Assembly (NCBI RefSeq): GCF_024746815.1
Contig: NZ_CP080529.1
Span: forward strand, 186,001-250,000
Direction of reading: 5' to 3'
DNA: 64,000 nt
DNA from: Mesorhizobium sp. AR07
GTDB taxonomy: Bacteria; Pseudomonadota; Alphaproteobacteria; Rhizobiales; Rhizobiaceae
A model generated the notes under the pieces. It worked only from the letters and a program-made list of their open reading frames with translations. It was not told the origin of the DNA and searched no databases. How positions within the stretch are numbered: the stretch's first letter is position 1; each line of letters starts with the position of its first letter. Shown in pieces: positions 54,475 to 63,537 of the stretch. Position numbers and translations under genes: made by a program.

Positions 54475-54777
54475 ATGCCCAACAAGCTGTTGCACGACCC
54501 TGCTAAGGCCTATTGTGCCTGTATCGGCCCGAACTACCTCACCCCTGAAGAAGTCATCGCTCGCTACCGCGGACAGCTGAGCGAAGGGACGCTTCGAAAC
54601 TGGCGTTACTTGCGGATCGGACCCTCGTACCTCAAGATCGGCAAGGCAATCCTCTACCCGAGCAGCGAACTGGATCGCTGGGACAAATCGATCTTCGTCG
54701 TCTGCAGGTCCACACGCACACTGCCGCTGGAAAGCCGTCTGCACCAGAGTAGCGGAGAAGCCGTTCAGGCGTTCTGA
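54475..54777 (+). CDS. AlpA/excisionase-like helix-turn-helix protein (RdfS-like), copy 2
   Basis: 100 residues from ATG 54475. Same LTPEEVIARYRGQLSEGTLR and FLKIGK-x-ILYPSSELDRWD-type core as copy 1 (here SYLKIGKAILYPSSELDRWD), with a longer N-terminus that includes CACIGPNY. The first 70 residues of the common part are about 90 percent identical by eye. Confidence 0.7.
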   Translation: MPNKLLHDPAKAYCACIGPNYLTPEEVIARYRGQLSEGTLRNWRYLRIGPSYLKIGKAILYPSSELDRWDKSIFVVCRSTRTLPLESRLHQSSGEAVQAF

Positions 54778-55085
54778 GCGGCGTTAGTGAGAATGATGAG
54801 CGTTCGGAATCCATGGTTGATCGGGACGTCAGAGTACTGAGCGAATGCGATCGTGCCCAAGAGTGGAAAGTCACGAGTGGTCGCCGGATACATGTCCCAG
54901 TTAACGGCCCCTGCTCTCCATCATCGGCAACAAGTATTTGATATATATGAAGATTTTATCCATCGCGTTTTGATCCACAAACATCCCGCTCGACACCTAC
55001 GACCAGTGTGGATCACGATGGGTCACGCTTCGATCCAATTTCCACCTGAAATCATGGATTTTCCGGTTTCACTTTGGCCCGTCCA
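54475..55085 (+). repeat. Dispersed repeat, copy 2
   Basis: Homologous to 42549-43140 over about 600 bp, including the HTH gene and its noncoding downstream part up to TGATATATATGAAG and TTTTGATCCACAAA. 54778-55348 holds no other gene. Confidence 0.7.
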
Positions 55086-55230
55086 ACCGTCGTCCGACGG
55101 GTGATAGAAGGCAAATTTAGAAAGTGTCCTATGAGGGGCGTTGTCGGGGCAAGACATGCGCCCTTCCCTGCCCCACATTGCCCCAGGAGCGGCCTAGCCT
55201 GATCGGGATGACTGAAATTTGGGCCGAGAG

Positions 55231-55276
55231 CTGCCAGTCTGCTTTTGGACCTGCTGCCAGTCTGCTTTTGGACCTG
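55231..55276 (+). repeat. 23-bp tandem duplication
   Basis: A 23-bp unit beginning CTGCCAGTCTGC occurs twice in direct tandem, 55231-55253 and 55254-55276, without mismatch. Noncoding. Confidence 0.9.
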
Positions 55277-55348
55277 GAGCGGGTTTCACGAGCAGATGGT
55301 TCGGACATTCAACGACGCCAGCGTGTAGTTCAGATTTTGCAACGATCC

Positions 55349-56473
55349 TCAAGAAAACCGAGATGGCCGAAAGTTTGCAAGGAGTGGGTGCTCTTTCCCG
55401 GTGGCAATCTCGCCGGCCAGCAATTCGCCAGCGATCAGGCCAAGCGTCGCGCCGCTGTGGCTGAAGGCGACGTAGTATCCCTTGATGCCCTTCAACTGGC
55501 CGAATACCGGCTCGCCGTCTCCGGGAATCGGCTTGGGGCCGACACCGTAGCTTTCCAATTCCAGCTTCGGATGGTCCTCGAGGACCTTCGAGGCTTCATC
55601 GAGAAGCCCCTGAACGGTCGAAGCCCTCACGCTATAAGTGCCGTCCGAATTGACGACCACCTCTTCTTCCGACCAGGCGGAATCGAGCGCGAGGGCTCCG
55701 TCCGGCGTCGGTCGGATGGCAACGCGCGGCGTGTTGAGCACGGCGCGAAGGGGCAAGTTGACCGGCTTGGTCCTGACCAGCAGCGCGATCGGCGTCCCGT
55801 CGGCGATATGCTTGCCGGCGTCAGCAACCATTCGCGGCACATCACCGCCGGTCGCCAGCAGTACCGCGTCGGCGGCAAAGCTAATGCTGCTTGTCGTGGT
55901 TACGCCGGTTGCACGACCGTCGACGACCGTGACCGCAGCGTTTCCGGCATCGGTAACCAGTTGCCCGCCGCGCTCCACGAATTCGGCAATCAATATCTCG
56001 ATCAGCGACGGCAGGTCGACCCAGCCTTCGCCAGGATTGAAGATCGCGCCCTGGGGCGTGACAGCGCTTGCATCGATGCCCGGCGTGACTGACGCGATAG
56101 CGCCTGCGAACAAATGCTGCGCGTCGTAGCCGAGAATTTTTTCATGGGCGAAGACCTCCACGATCTCGTTCGCGGCGTTGTCCGCATCCCATGTCAGGCC
56201 ACCGTCGAAACGCAGCCATGCAGCATCCGGATATCTCGCCGACAGCGTCCGGTAGCGGTCAATGCCGATCATGCGCAGGCAATGATACTCCGCAGACCGT
56301 TTGCGTGCGGAATTGAGCCAGGCGAGCGAGCGGCCGGACGCACCCTTGGCGAGCGGTCCACCATTGACCAGGACGGTTTCGATGCCGAGCCTTGCAAGAT
56401 GAACGGCCGAGGAGACACCGAAGATACCGCCCCCGACAACGACGACCTTTGAGACCGGATGTGAGGTAGCCAT
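55349..56473 (-). CDS. FAD-dependent oxidoreductase (DAO family)
   Basis: 374 residues from ATG 56473. KVVVVGGGIFGVSSAVHLAR, GPLAKGASGRSLAWLN (GASGRS FAD motif), GVGPKPIPGDGEPVFGQLKG and AFSHSGATLGLIAGELLAGE. D-amino-acid/opine oxidase-type fold. It shares an operon with an amino-acid transporter (56567-58108, 58218-59060), so it probably oxidises the imported compound. Confidence 0.88.
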   Translation of the reverse strand: MATSHPVSKVVVVGGGIFGVSSAVHLARLGIETVLVNGGPLAKGASGRSLAWLNSARKRSAEYHCLRMIGIDRYRTLSARYPDAAWLRFDGGLTWDADNAANEIVEVFAHEKILGYDAQHLFAGAIASVTPGIDASAVTPQGAIFNPGEGWVDLPSLIEILIAEFVERGGQLVTDAGNAAVTVVDGRATGVTTTSSISFAADAVLLATGGDVPRMVADAGKHIADGTPIALLVRTKPVNLPLRAVLNTPRVAIRPTPDGALALDSAWSEEEVVVNSDGTYSVRASTVQGLLDEASKVLEDHPKLELESYGVGPKPIPGDGEPVFGQLKGIKGYYVAFSHSGATLGLIAGELLAGEIATGKEHPLLANFRPSRFS

Positions 56474-56566
56474 GGAATATTCTTTCACTGTGTGGAGGAT
56501 GGATGGGGCGGCCGGGACGAAGGCGTCTTGGTTTCCATGCGTCTCAGGGGCCAAGCGATGGTGCGA

Positions 56567-58108
56567 TCAAAGCACTTCGGCAAGGAAGTGCTTCAGACGC
56601 GCGCTTTTCGGGGTGTCGAAGATCGCAGCGGGCGTGCCTGCCTCGATGACGCGGCCCTCATCCATGAAGATGACCTGATCGGCGACCTTGCGGGCAAAGC
56701 CCATTTCATGGGTGACGACGACCATCGTCATGCCGCGCTGGCCAAGGTCCGCCATCAGGTTGAGGACGCCCTTCACCAGTTCGGGATCGAGAGCGCTGGT
56801 CACCTCGTCGAACAGGATGACCTCCGGGTCCATTGCCAGGGCACGAGCGATTGCCACACGCTGCTGCTGGCCACCGGATAGGCTGCCGGGACGATGGTGT
56901 TTGCGGGCAGCTAGCCCGACATCGGCAAGGCGCGCCTCGGCGATGCGCTCGGCCTCCTGCACCGGAAGGCCCTTTACCTTGGTCAGCGACAGCATGACAT
57001 TTTCCAGGGCTGTGTGGTCGGGAAACAGGTTGAACTGCTGGAATACCATGCCGACACGCCGGCGCAGCTTCTCAGGCTTCATCGCCAGGATGCTCGCGCC
57101 ATCGAGCAACACATCGCCACCTTTGGGCTCGACCAGGCGGTTGAGGCAACGCAACAGGGTCGACTTGCCCGAACCTGACGGGCCGATGACACAAGTGACC
57201 GTCCCCGGCTTGACCGTCAGGCTGACGCCCTTGAGTACCGCGAGATCGCCGTAGGCCATATCGAGATTGCTGATGGCGAGACTGCCGCCCTTGAACCGGG
57301 GAAGCGCCGAGCTGCCTTCTGGACTGGTCTCCGAAGGTGAATTGCTAATGGCGCCTTCCAGTTCGCTCACCTCGGCAAGACCACTGGTGACGAGGCCGGC
57401 CTTTTGCTTTCCAACCCGCAGCGAGTTGTCGATGTAGTTGACCACATGGGTCAACGGCACGGTGATGACGAGATAGAACACGCCGGCCAGAAGCAATGGC
57501 GAGAGGTTTCCGGTGACCACCGCCTGGTCCTGACCGACACGGAAAATCTCGCGCTCCGAGGCGAGTAGGCCGAGGAAGTAGACGAGGCTCGAATCCTTGA
57601 CGTTGCCGATGAACTGATTGACCAGAGCCGGCAGGACGCGGCGGATGCCCTGCGGGATCACGATCAGGCGCATGCCCTGCCCATAGCTCATGCTGAGCGC
57701 CTTGCAGGCTTCCATCTGCCCGCGCTCGACGCTCTGGATGCCCGAGCGGAAGATTTCGCCGATATAGGCGCCGGCGATCAGGCTGAGGGCGAGGATGCCG
57801 AGCGGATAGGGCGAAGGCCCGAAGATTTCACGGCCGATGCGGGCGAAGCCCTGGCCGATCAGCAGAATCGTGACGATCGCCGGAAGGCCACGGAAAATAT
57901 CGGTGTAGACCCGGGCCGGAATGCGCAGCCAGCGCGATTGCGAAATGCCCATGACCGCAAGGATCATGCCGAGAATGACGCCGAGCACCGTGGAAGTGGC
58001 GGCAAGAATCAAGGTGTTCTTCAATCCGATGGTGATCATGCTCGGCAGGACGTCAGCCATGGCCTGCCAGTCGAGGAAACTTCGGCGCAGGTTTTCAAGC
58101 CAGTTCAT
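56567..58108 (-). CDS. Fused amino-acid ABC transporter permease-ATPase
   Basis: 513 residues. N-terminal permease (residues 1 to about 225): ILAATSTVLGVILGMILAVM, GAYIGEIFRSGIQSVERGQM; after a polar linker (SELEGAISNSPSETSPEGSS) an ATPase with Walker A GPSGSGKST, Q-loop VFQQFNLFPD, signature LSGGQQQRVA and VILFDEVTSALDPE. Fusion of the two parts is known in some GlnP-type systems. Between the SBP gene and the oxidase gene, one operon. Confidence 0.93.
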   Translation of the reverse strand: MNWLENLRRSFLDWQAMADVLPSMITIGLKNTLILAATSTVLGVILGMILAVMGISQSRWLRIPARVYTDIFRGLPAIVTILLIGQGFARIGREIFGPSPYPLGILALSLIAGAYIGEIFRSGIQSVERGQMEACKALSMSYGQGMRLIVIPQGIRRVLPALVNQFIGNVKDSSLVYFLGLLASEREIFRVGQDQAVVTGNLSPLLLAGVFYLVITVPLTHVVNYIDNSLRVGKQKAGLVTSGLAEVSELEGAISNSPSETSPEGSSALPRFKGGSLAISNLDMAYGDLAVLKGVSLTVKPGTVTCVIGPSGSGKSTLLRCLNRLVEPKGGDVLLDGASILAMKPEKLRRRVGMVFQQFNLFPDHTALENVMLSLTKVKGLPVQEAERIAEARLADVGLAARKHHRPGSLSGGQQQRVAIARALAMDPEVILFDEVTSALDPELVKGVLNLMADLGQRGMTMVVVTHEMGFARKVADQVIFMDEGRVIEAGTPAAIFDTPKSARLKHFLAEVL

Positions 58109-58217
58109 TCGATCCCCTTTTCCATAGCGCTATTCGCGTGCGCTATTCGCGCCGTCCAGAAATCAGGCGCAACAGTGTCTTCCAGCCGCCGGCCATCACG
58201 GACGGCGGCTGGTGCGG

Positions 58218-59060
58218 TCACTTCTTGGGGAGATATTCGTCGGGCATCGGCGAGCCGGGGAACCACTTTTCATAAAGTGTCTTCCAGGTGCCGTCCTGCA
58301 TGGCCGCATGCAGGGCAGTGTTCAGCGCATTGCGAAGCTTGTCGTTGCCCTTGCGCACGACGAAGCCCGCGGGCGCGTCGAAGGAAGGAATATTGACCGC
58401 TATCGTAAGCCCCGGATAACGCTCGCCATATTGCTTCGCGGCCTCGTAATCGAGGAAATGCGCGTCGACGGTTCCATTGTTGAGCGCGGACACGGCGGAG
58501 TTGTTGTCGGGGAATTTGACGAGATCGGTTCCGACAAAATTCTTCGCTGCATAGATTTCCTGCAGCGTACCCTGCACGACGCCAAGACGCTTGCCCTTGA
58601 GCCCCTCCGCCGAGTTTATCGCCTTGTCGGCGGTGAGCACCGAGAGATAGCCTGCGAGATAGCCGTCGGAAAAGTCGACGGTCTTCTTGCGCGCACCTGT
58701 CGTGCCGATCGCCGCGACCGCCACGTCGAAGCGCTCATTGGCAACCGAAGGCATCAGCGCCGAGAATTCCTGACCGGTGAAGATCACCTGATCCGGCTTG
58801 AATCCAAGGCGGCTTGCGACATTCCGGAAGAATTCAATGTCGAACCCCGTGAACGTGCCATCCGCCTGGGTGAAAGCGTAGGGTTTGGCGTCTCCCATGG
58901 TACCGACGCTGATGACCTTCGCATCGATAAGGCCATAGGGATTGTCATCCGCGGCAGCAGCCCGCGAAACCAAACCTGCTCCGATGCACACAACCATAAG
59001 AGCCATTGCGCCGGCCTGTACCGGCGACATCAACGACTTGAGAATTCCAATCCTGCTCAT
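58218..59060 (-). CDS. Periplasmic amino-acid-binding protein
   Basis: 280 residues. Signal peptide (QAGAMALMVVCIGAGLVSRA), then AKVISVGTMGDAKPYAFTQAD, GFDIEFFRNVASRLGFKPDQ and AIGTTGARKKTVDFSDGY, the SBP_bac_3 pattern. First gene of the transport operon, 140 bp from the LacI operators. Confidence 0.92.
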   Translation of the reverse strand: MSRIGILKSLMSPVQAGAMALMVVCIGAGLVSRAAAADDNPYGLIDAKVISVGTMGDAKPYAFTQADGTFTGFDIEFFRNVASRLGFKPDQVIFTGQEFSALMPSVANERFDVAVAAIGTTGARKKTVDFSDGYLAGYLSVLTADKAINSAEGLKGKRLGVVQGTLQEIYAAKNFVGTDLVKFPDNNSAVSALNNGTVDAHFLDYEAAKQYGERYPGLTIAVNIPSFDAPAGFVVRKGNDKLRNALNTALHAAMQDGTWKTLYEKWFPGSPMPDEYLPKK

Positions 59061-59200
59061 GTCTTCTCTCCACTCTGAAGGTCTGTTCTTCTTGGCATTT
59101 ACGTTGAGCCCGTAATTTCACGCCTCACATCGTCCGCCGCCACGACAGCGGCTTGCACTGCAGGCTGCCATCACGTCTCCTGGCTCCGCATTTTTTCGAA

Positions 59201-59235
59201 AGAGACCGGTCTCTTATTGCGTGAGACCGGTCTCT
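59201..59235. promoter_or_regulatory. Tandem LacI operators, 21 bp centre to centre
   Basis: GAGACCGGTCTC, a perfect 12-bp palindrome, occurs at 59202-59213 and again at 59223-59234. Centres lie 21 bp apart, two helical turns, so two dimers could bind the same DNA face. It is between the divergent SBP operon and the LacI gene and could control both. Confidence 0.85.
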
Positions 59236-59294
59236 TTGATAATCGTTACCGCCAGATTGATCTTCCGTCAACAACTCTTGTAGTCGTTCATCCG

Positions 59295-60392
59295 ATGAAA
59301 AGAACCGCGTCCAAAACCCGGTCGATAACTGTCAGCGACGTCGCCCGCGCGGCAAACGTGTCGAAAGCGACCGCCGCGCGCGTGCTCGGCGGATACGGCG
59401 TCGTCAGCGACACGATCCGCGCCGACGTCATGGCCGCCGCCAAGACACTGGACTACCGTCCGAACGAGTTGGCCCGGAGCATGACGACCGGCAGGTCCGG
59501 CATCATCGGGGTGGTTGTCGGCGACATCGAGAACCCGTTCTTCAGCCTCGCGGTGCGCGGCATCAGCGATGCGGCAAGGGCAGCCGGATTCAACGTCATT
59601 CTGGCCAACTCCGGCGAGCGTATCGAGGTGGAAAAGGCAGCTGTGCGGCTGTTGATCGGCAAGCGCGTCGACGGGCTGATCGTCACGCCATCGGAATCGC
59701 GGGATATCTCGCATCTGCGAGACATCCACCGTTCAGGCCGACCGCTTGCCCTGCTTGACCGGGCGCTGCCCGATCTGGACGTCGATACGGTCACGGTCGA
59801 CGATCGCGGCATCGCCATGCGGGCGACCCGCATCCTTGCGGACGCCGGCCACCGCAACATCGCCTATGTCACCGCGGTCGACGCCGAGGGGCATGAATAC
59901 CGCGACCTCGGGCAAATCTACACCTCATCGGTTCGCGAGCGTATCGACGGTTTCCTCACTGTGTGCCGAGACGCCGGAATTGATAGGCCCGAACGTTATG
60001 TTCGCCTTGGTGCAACAAGTCCCGACGAAACGCGCAGGCTCGCCGAAAAGCTGCTGTCCGGGCCTGATCGGCCGACGGCGATCCTTGCTTCCGACAGCCT
60101 CATAGCGCTGGAGATCTTCAGGGTCATCCGCCAGCGCGGCCTGAGGATTCCCCAGGACATTTCGCTCATCACCTTCCATGACGCGGATTGGACCAGCGTC
60201 ACCACCCCGCCCATTACGGTCGTCGACCAGCCCGTCTATGCGCTTGGAAAAAGCGTCGCGGAACTGCTCATTCGCCGGCTGAAGGGCGAAACACGACCGC
60301 CCGAAAGGCTCATTCTGCCGACCGGGATCATCGAAAGAGGCTCAGTGGGCCCGCCTGTGAAGGGGCAAGGCCGACCGTTCCCACCGGTTTAG
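59295..60392 (+). CDS. LacI family transcriptional regulator
   Basis: 365 residues from ATG 59295; the longer frame from 59217 would start inside the second operator. HTH ITVSDVARAANVSKATAARV, hinge LDYRPNELARSMTTG, ligand domain IIGVVVGDIENPFFSLAVRG and SLITFHDADWTSVTTPPITV. Divergent from the amino-acid transport operon, with twin operators between. Probably represses both until the imported compound, or a product of the oxidase, binds (inference). Confidence 0.92.
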   Translation: MKRTASKTRSITVSDVARAANVSKATAARVLGGYGVVSDTIRADVMAAAKTLDYRPNELARSMTTGRSGIIGVVVGDIENPFFSLAVRGISDAARAAGFNVILANSGERIEVEKAAVRLLIGKRVDGLIVTPSESRDISHLRDIHRSGRPLALLDRALPDLDVDTVTVDDRGIAMRATRILADAGHRNIAYVTAVDAEGHEYRDLGQIYTSSVRERIDGFLTVCRDAGIDRPERYVRLGATSPDETRRLAEKLLSGPDRPTAILASDSLIALEIFRVIRQRGLRIPQDISLITFHDADWTSVTTPPITVVDQPVYALGKSVAELLIRRLKGETRPPERLILPTGIIERGSVGPPVKGQGRPFPPV

Positions 60393-60455
60393 AACCGATG
60401 ACGGAAGAGTTGCGTGTTTGATTCCATGCTTTGATGGTTCACCATTGTCGTCCGA

Positions 60456-60640
60456 ATGGGCCAAGTTCTGCACGGAAGCGCCACGACGACGGAGGCGGTC
60501 CGTCGAGCGAAACGGCATAGTCAAGCGAGCGTGAGGACGCTTTCGAAGCGCTACGGCATCACCCCTAAGACGGTCGCGAAGTGGAAGAGGCGGAGTTCGA
60601 CCGCCGATCTGCCCATCGGCCCCAGGGAGCCCAGATCATG
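60456..60640 (+). pseudogene. IS481 family transposase N-terminal stub
   Basis: QVLHGSATTTEAVRRAKRHS and LSKRYGITPKTVAKWKRRSS are the N-terminal helix-turn-helix of IS481-type transposases; after about 60 codons the resemblance ends. No catalytic domain. The rest of 60393-60962 shows no gene. Confidence 0.7.
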
Positions 60641-60962
60641 TAGGCGGCGCGCTGTCGCGCAGCCGTTGACCATCTCAGGCAATAAGCGGCGCGCTATGGT
60701 TGCGAAATGCGTGCCAGCGCCGGTTTCTGCCTACGATCGCGACTGCCCCGCGCGGCTTGCGGGCCAAAGTACCCGTGTAGGGCCCTCACCTGTCGAACAT
60801 GAACCGAGGCCATTGGGACGTAGTGCGACAGGTCTCAGCATTTGGCCGGCATACGTCGAAGAACCGCAGGAAGCCTGTCTTTGGGTGACAGCTCTGACGT
60901 GTCGAGAATGTGGGCGCCATGCGCGACAAGCATTCAGGCGATGCATTGCGCGAAGACCATCA

Positions 60963-62075
60963 TCAATCCAATAGGAGAGCGACTTCCTCATGCCGGAGTG
61001 AGCGGCCGCCGCCATCGAAAAGGTGCAGATCCTGCGGATGCGCTGACAGCCTCACCACGCTTCCGCGCGTTGCCTCGACATTGCCGGGCAGCTTGGTTAC
61101 CAGCGGTAGGTCGGCGCGGCCGATATCGACATAGACCAGTTGGACCTCGCCGAGCTGCTCGACATAGTCGACCTTTCCCTCGAACAGGAAATCGGACCCG
61201 GTGACGATGAACAGATCTTCGGGCCGCACGCCGAAGCTCACCGCCGTTCCCCTGGCGGATGCCGCTGTTGCCAAGGGCACATTGACCTTGTTCGCGCCAA
61301 TATGGCTGATCGCCGTTATCTCGCCCGCAGTCTCGATCCTGGCTGGCACGATGTTCATGGCCGGCGAGCCGATGAACTGGGCAACGAACAGATTGCCGGG
61401 TCTCTTGTAGAGGTCCATCGGCGTGCCGACCTGCTCGATATGACCGTCCTTCAGCACCACGATGCGATCGGCGAGCGTCATCGCCTCGACCTGATCGTGG
61501 GTGACGTAGATCATCGTCGTGTTCGGCATCGATTCCTTGAGCTTGGCGATCTCGATGCGGGTAGCGACGCGCAACGCTGCGTCCAGATTCGACAGCGGCT
61601 CGTCGAACAGAAACACCTTGGGATTGCGCACGATGGCGCGGCCGATGGCAACACGCTGGCGCTGACCACCCGACATCGCCTTGGGCAGACGATCAAGATA
61701 TCTGGTCAGCTGCAGGATTTCCGCCGCCTGCTTCACCCGTTGATCGATCTCTGCCTTGCCGACCTTGGCGATCCGCATGCCGAAGGCCATGTTCTCGTAG
61801 ACCGTAATATGCGGATAGAGCGCATAGGACTGGAAGACCATGGCGATGCCCCGCTTCGACGGCGGCACGTCGTTGACCACTTCGCTATCGATGCACAGGT
61901 CACCGGAGGTGATTTCCTCCAACCCCGCGATCGACCGCAGCAAGGTTGACTTGCCGCAACCCGAAGGGCCGACGAAGACAATGAACTCGCCGGACCTTAT
62001 GTCGAGGTCGATGCCGTGGAGGATGTCGACACTGCCGTAGGACTTCCTGATTTGCCTGAGGGTCAGATCGGCCAT
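60963..62075 (-). CDS. Sugar-type ABC transporter ATP-binding protein (UgpC/MsmK family)
   Basis: 370 residues from ATG 62075 (GGAGAG upstream). Walker A GPSGCGKST, Q-loop FQSYALYPH, signature MSGGQRQRVA, Walker B VFLFDEPLSNLDA, H-loop VTHDQVEA, then a C-terminal TOBE/OB regulatory domain (FGVRPEDLFIVTGSD). CUT1-type sugar or polyol importers use this ATPase. Its permease and binding-protein genes lie outside the window or are shared. Confidence 0.92.
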   Translation of the reverse strand: MADLTLRQIRKSYGSVDILHGIDLDIRSGEFIVFVGPSGCGKSTLLRSIAGLEEITSGDLCIDSEVVNDVPPSKRGIAMVFQSYALYPHITVYENMAFGMRIAKVGKAEIDQRVKQAAEILQLTRYLDRLPKAMSGGQRQRVAIGRAIVRNPKVFLFDEPLSNLDAALRVATRIEIAKLKESMPNTTMIYVTHDQVEAMTLADRIVVLKDGHIEQVGTPMDLYKRPGNLFVAQFIGSPAMNIVPARIETAGEITAISHIGANKVNVPLATAASARGTAVSFGVRPEDLFIVTGSDFLFEGKVDYVEQLGEVQLVYVDIGRADLPLVTKLPGNVEATRGSVVRLSAHPQDLHLFDGGGRSLRHEEVALLLD

Positions 62076-62116
62076 TGTGCTCTCCTCGATTGCATGACGC
62101 TGAGCAAGATGCTCGC

Positions 62117-63535
62117 CTATTTCTTGCGGCGGCCCGGCTTCAGCCCGGCCAGCAGATTGGTGATCCTGTCCGCCTTGCGGTTGCGGATCTCGGCTTCGTT
62201 CTTGCGGCGCACCGCGCTGCGGACGAGCTTGGCGCCGAGGTAGCGAAACGGCTCGGGCGGCAGCGACATGCGCCGCTCGATGCCGACCAGCCTGCTGGCG
62301 CTCCAGCGATCCTTGCGCTCCAGGACAAGGCTGGCCAGGATGCGTCCGGCAATCGGCGTCTGCGCAATGCCGGTTCCGTTGAACCCCATGCCGTAGAAGA
62401 TGTTGGGATGATCGCGCAGGTGGTCGAAAACGGGAACGTGTTCGGGCACGCAGTCGATCGGGCCTGACCAGTCGTATTCGACCGCCACGCCACGCAGCGC
62501 CGGGTATACCCGCTGCAGTTCCCGGACATTGTCGCGACCATGCTCCGGGCTGCGGTTGAAGCTCGCGCCGAAATTCCCGCTGAAGGCCACGTTGCCGCTG
62601 CCGCGGCCGAAGACGACCCTGCCCTTGGTAGTGCGCTGGTAATATAGCACCTGGGCCTGGGAATCGCAGATCGAGGCGCCATCGCGCCAGCCGATGCTGT
62701 CGAGCAGTTCCGGCACGGCGGCAGTGGCGATGACCTCGCTGCCGACGACGTAGAGATGGCGGCGCAGTTCCGGCAGGGCCGAGAGCCAGGCATTGGCGGC
62801 AAGGACGACCTTCTCGGCCCGCACCATGCCCCGTGCCGTGCGCACCGTGCATATCTTGCTGGGTTCGACGTCGAGGACCGGGCTGCGCTCATGGATGATG
62901 ACGCCGCGCGCCAATGCCAGGTTGCGCAATCCGATGGCGAGCTTTGCCGGATGGACCGTGCCGGCATTGGTTTCGACGACGCCGACATAGGACGCGGATG
63001 AACCTGTGCGGCGTTCGATCTCCTCGGCCGTCAGCGGCCTGAAACGGTTCTCTCCCACCGCCGCGCTCATGGCAACGGCGTGCTCCCATGCGCCTTCCTG
63101 GGCAATCGAGCTCGCGGTCCACAGCCATCCGTCGAGCCGCAGATCCATATCGATCGTGCCGTTTTGCTGCAGCGCCTTCAGCTCCGCGATCGACGCCACC
63201 GTGTCGGCACAGAGTTGCCGCGCTTCTTCGAGGCCGACGACGGCGCTGATCTGGTCGAGCTCGGCGAACCACGAGTGGACCTGGCCGCCATTGCGGCCAG
63301 ACGCTCCAGAACCGCAGAGGTCCGCTTCAAGCACGATGACCCGCGTTTCCGGAGCAAGCGCACGGATGCGCAGCGCCGTCCACAGCCCGGTATAGCCGCC
63401 GCCGACGATCACCACATCGGCCCGCTGATTTCCCTGTAATGGTTCGGTCGCGGTGTCGGCGCCGATATCCTGCAGCCAGAACGACCGGTCGGACGGCAGC
63501 GCCACCGCCGGCTGTCGCAAACGAAGGGTCGTCAC
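62117..63535 (-). CDS. FAD-dependent oxidoreductase (DAO family)
   Basis: 472 residues from GTG 63535 (GGGAG upstream, 2 bp after the PfkB stop). ADVVIVGGGYTGLWTALRIR (FAD site), GASGRNGGQVHSWFAEL (PuuB/OrdL type motif), and FNRSPEHGRDNVREL, FYGMGFNGTGIAQTPIAG. The Gly-Arg-Asn-Gly motif fits amine/opine oxidases. Co-transcribed with the kinase and the ABC ATPase, so it likely acts on the imported compound. Confidence 0.88.
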   Translation of the reverse strand: MTTLRLRQPAVALPSDRSFWLQDIGADTATEPLQGNQRADVVIVGGGYTGLWTALRIRALAPETRVIVLEADLCGSGASGRNGGQVHSWFAELDQISAVVGLEEARQLCADTVASIAELKALQQNGTIDMDLRLDGWLWTASSIAQEGAWEHAVAMSAAVGENRFRPLTAEEIERRTGSSASYVGVVETNAGTVHPAKLAIGLRNLALARGVIIHERSPVLDVEPSKICTVRTARGMVRAEKVVLAANAWLSALPELRRHLYVVGSEVIATAAVPELLDSIGWRDGASICDSQAQVLYYQRTTKGRVVFGRGSGNVAFSGNFGASFNRSPEHGRDNVRELQRVYPALRGVAVEYDWSGPIDCVPEHVPVFDHLRDHPNIFYGMGFNGTGIAQTPIAGRILASLVLERKDRWSASRLVGIERRMSLPPEPFRYLGAKLVRSAVRRKNEAEIRNRKADRITNLLAGLKPGRRKK

Positions 63536-63537
63536 GG

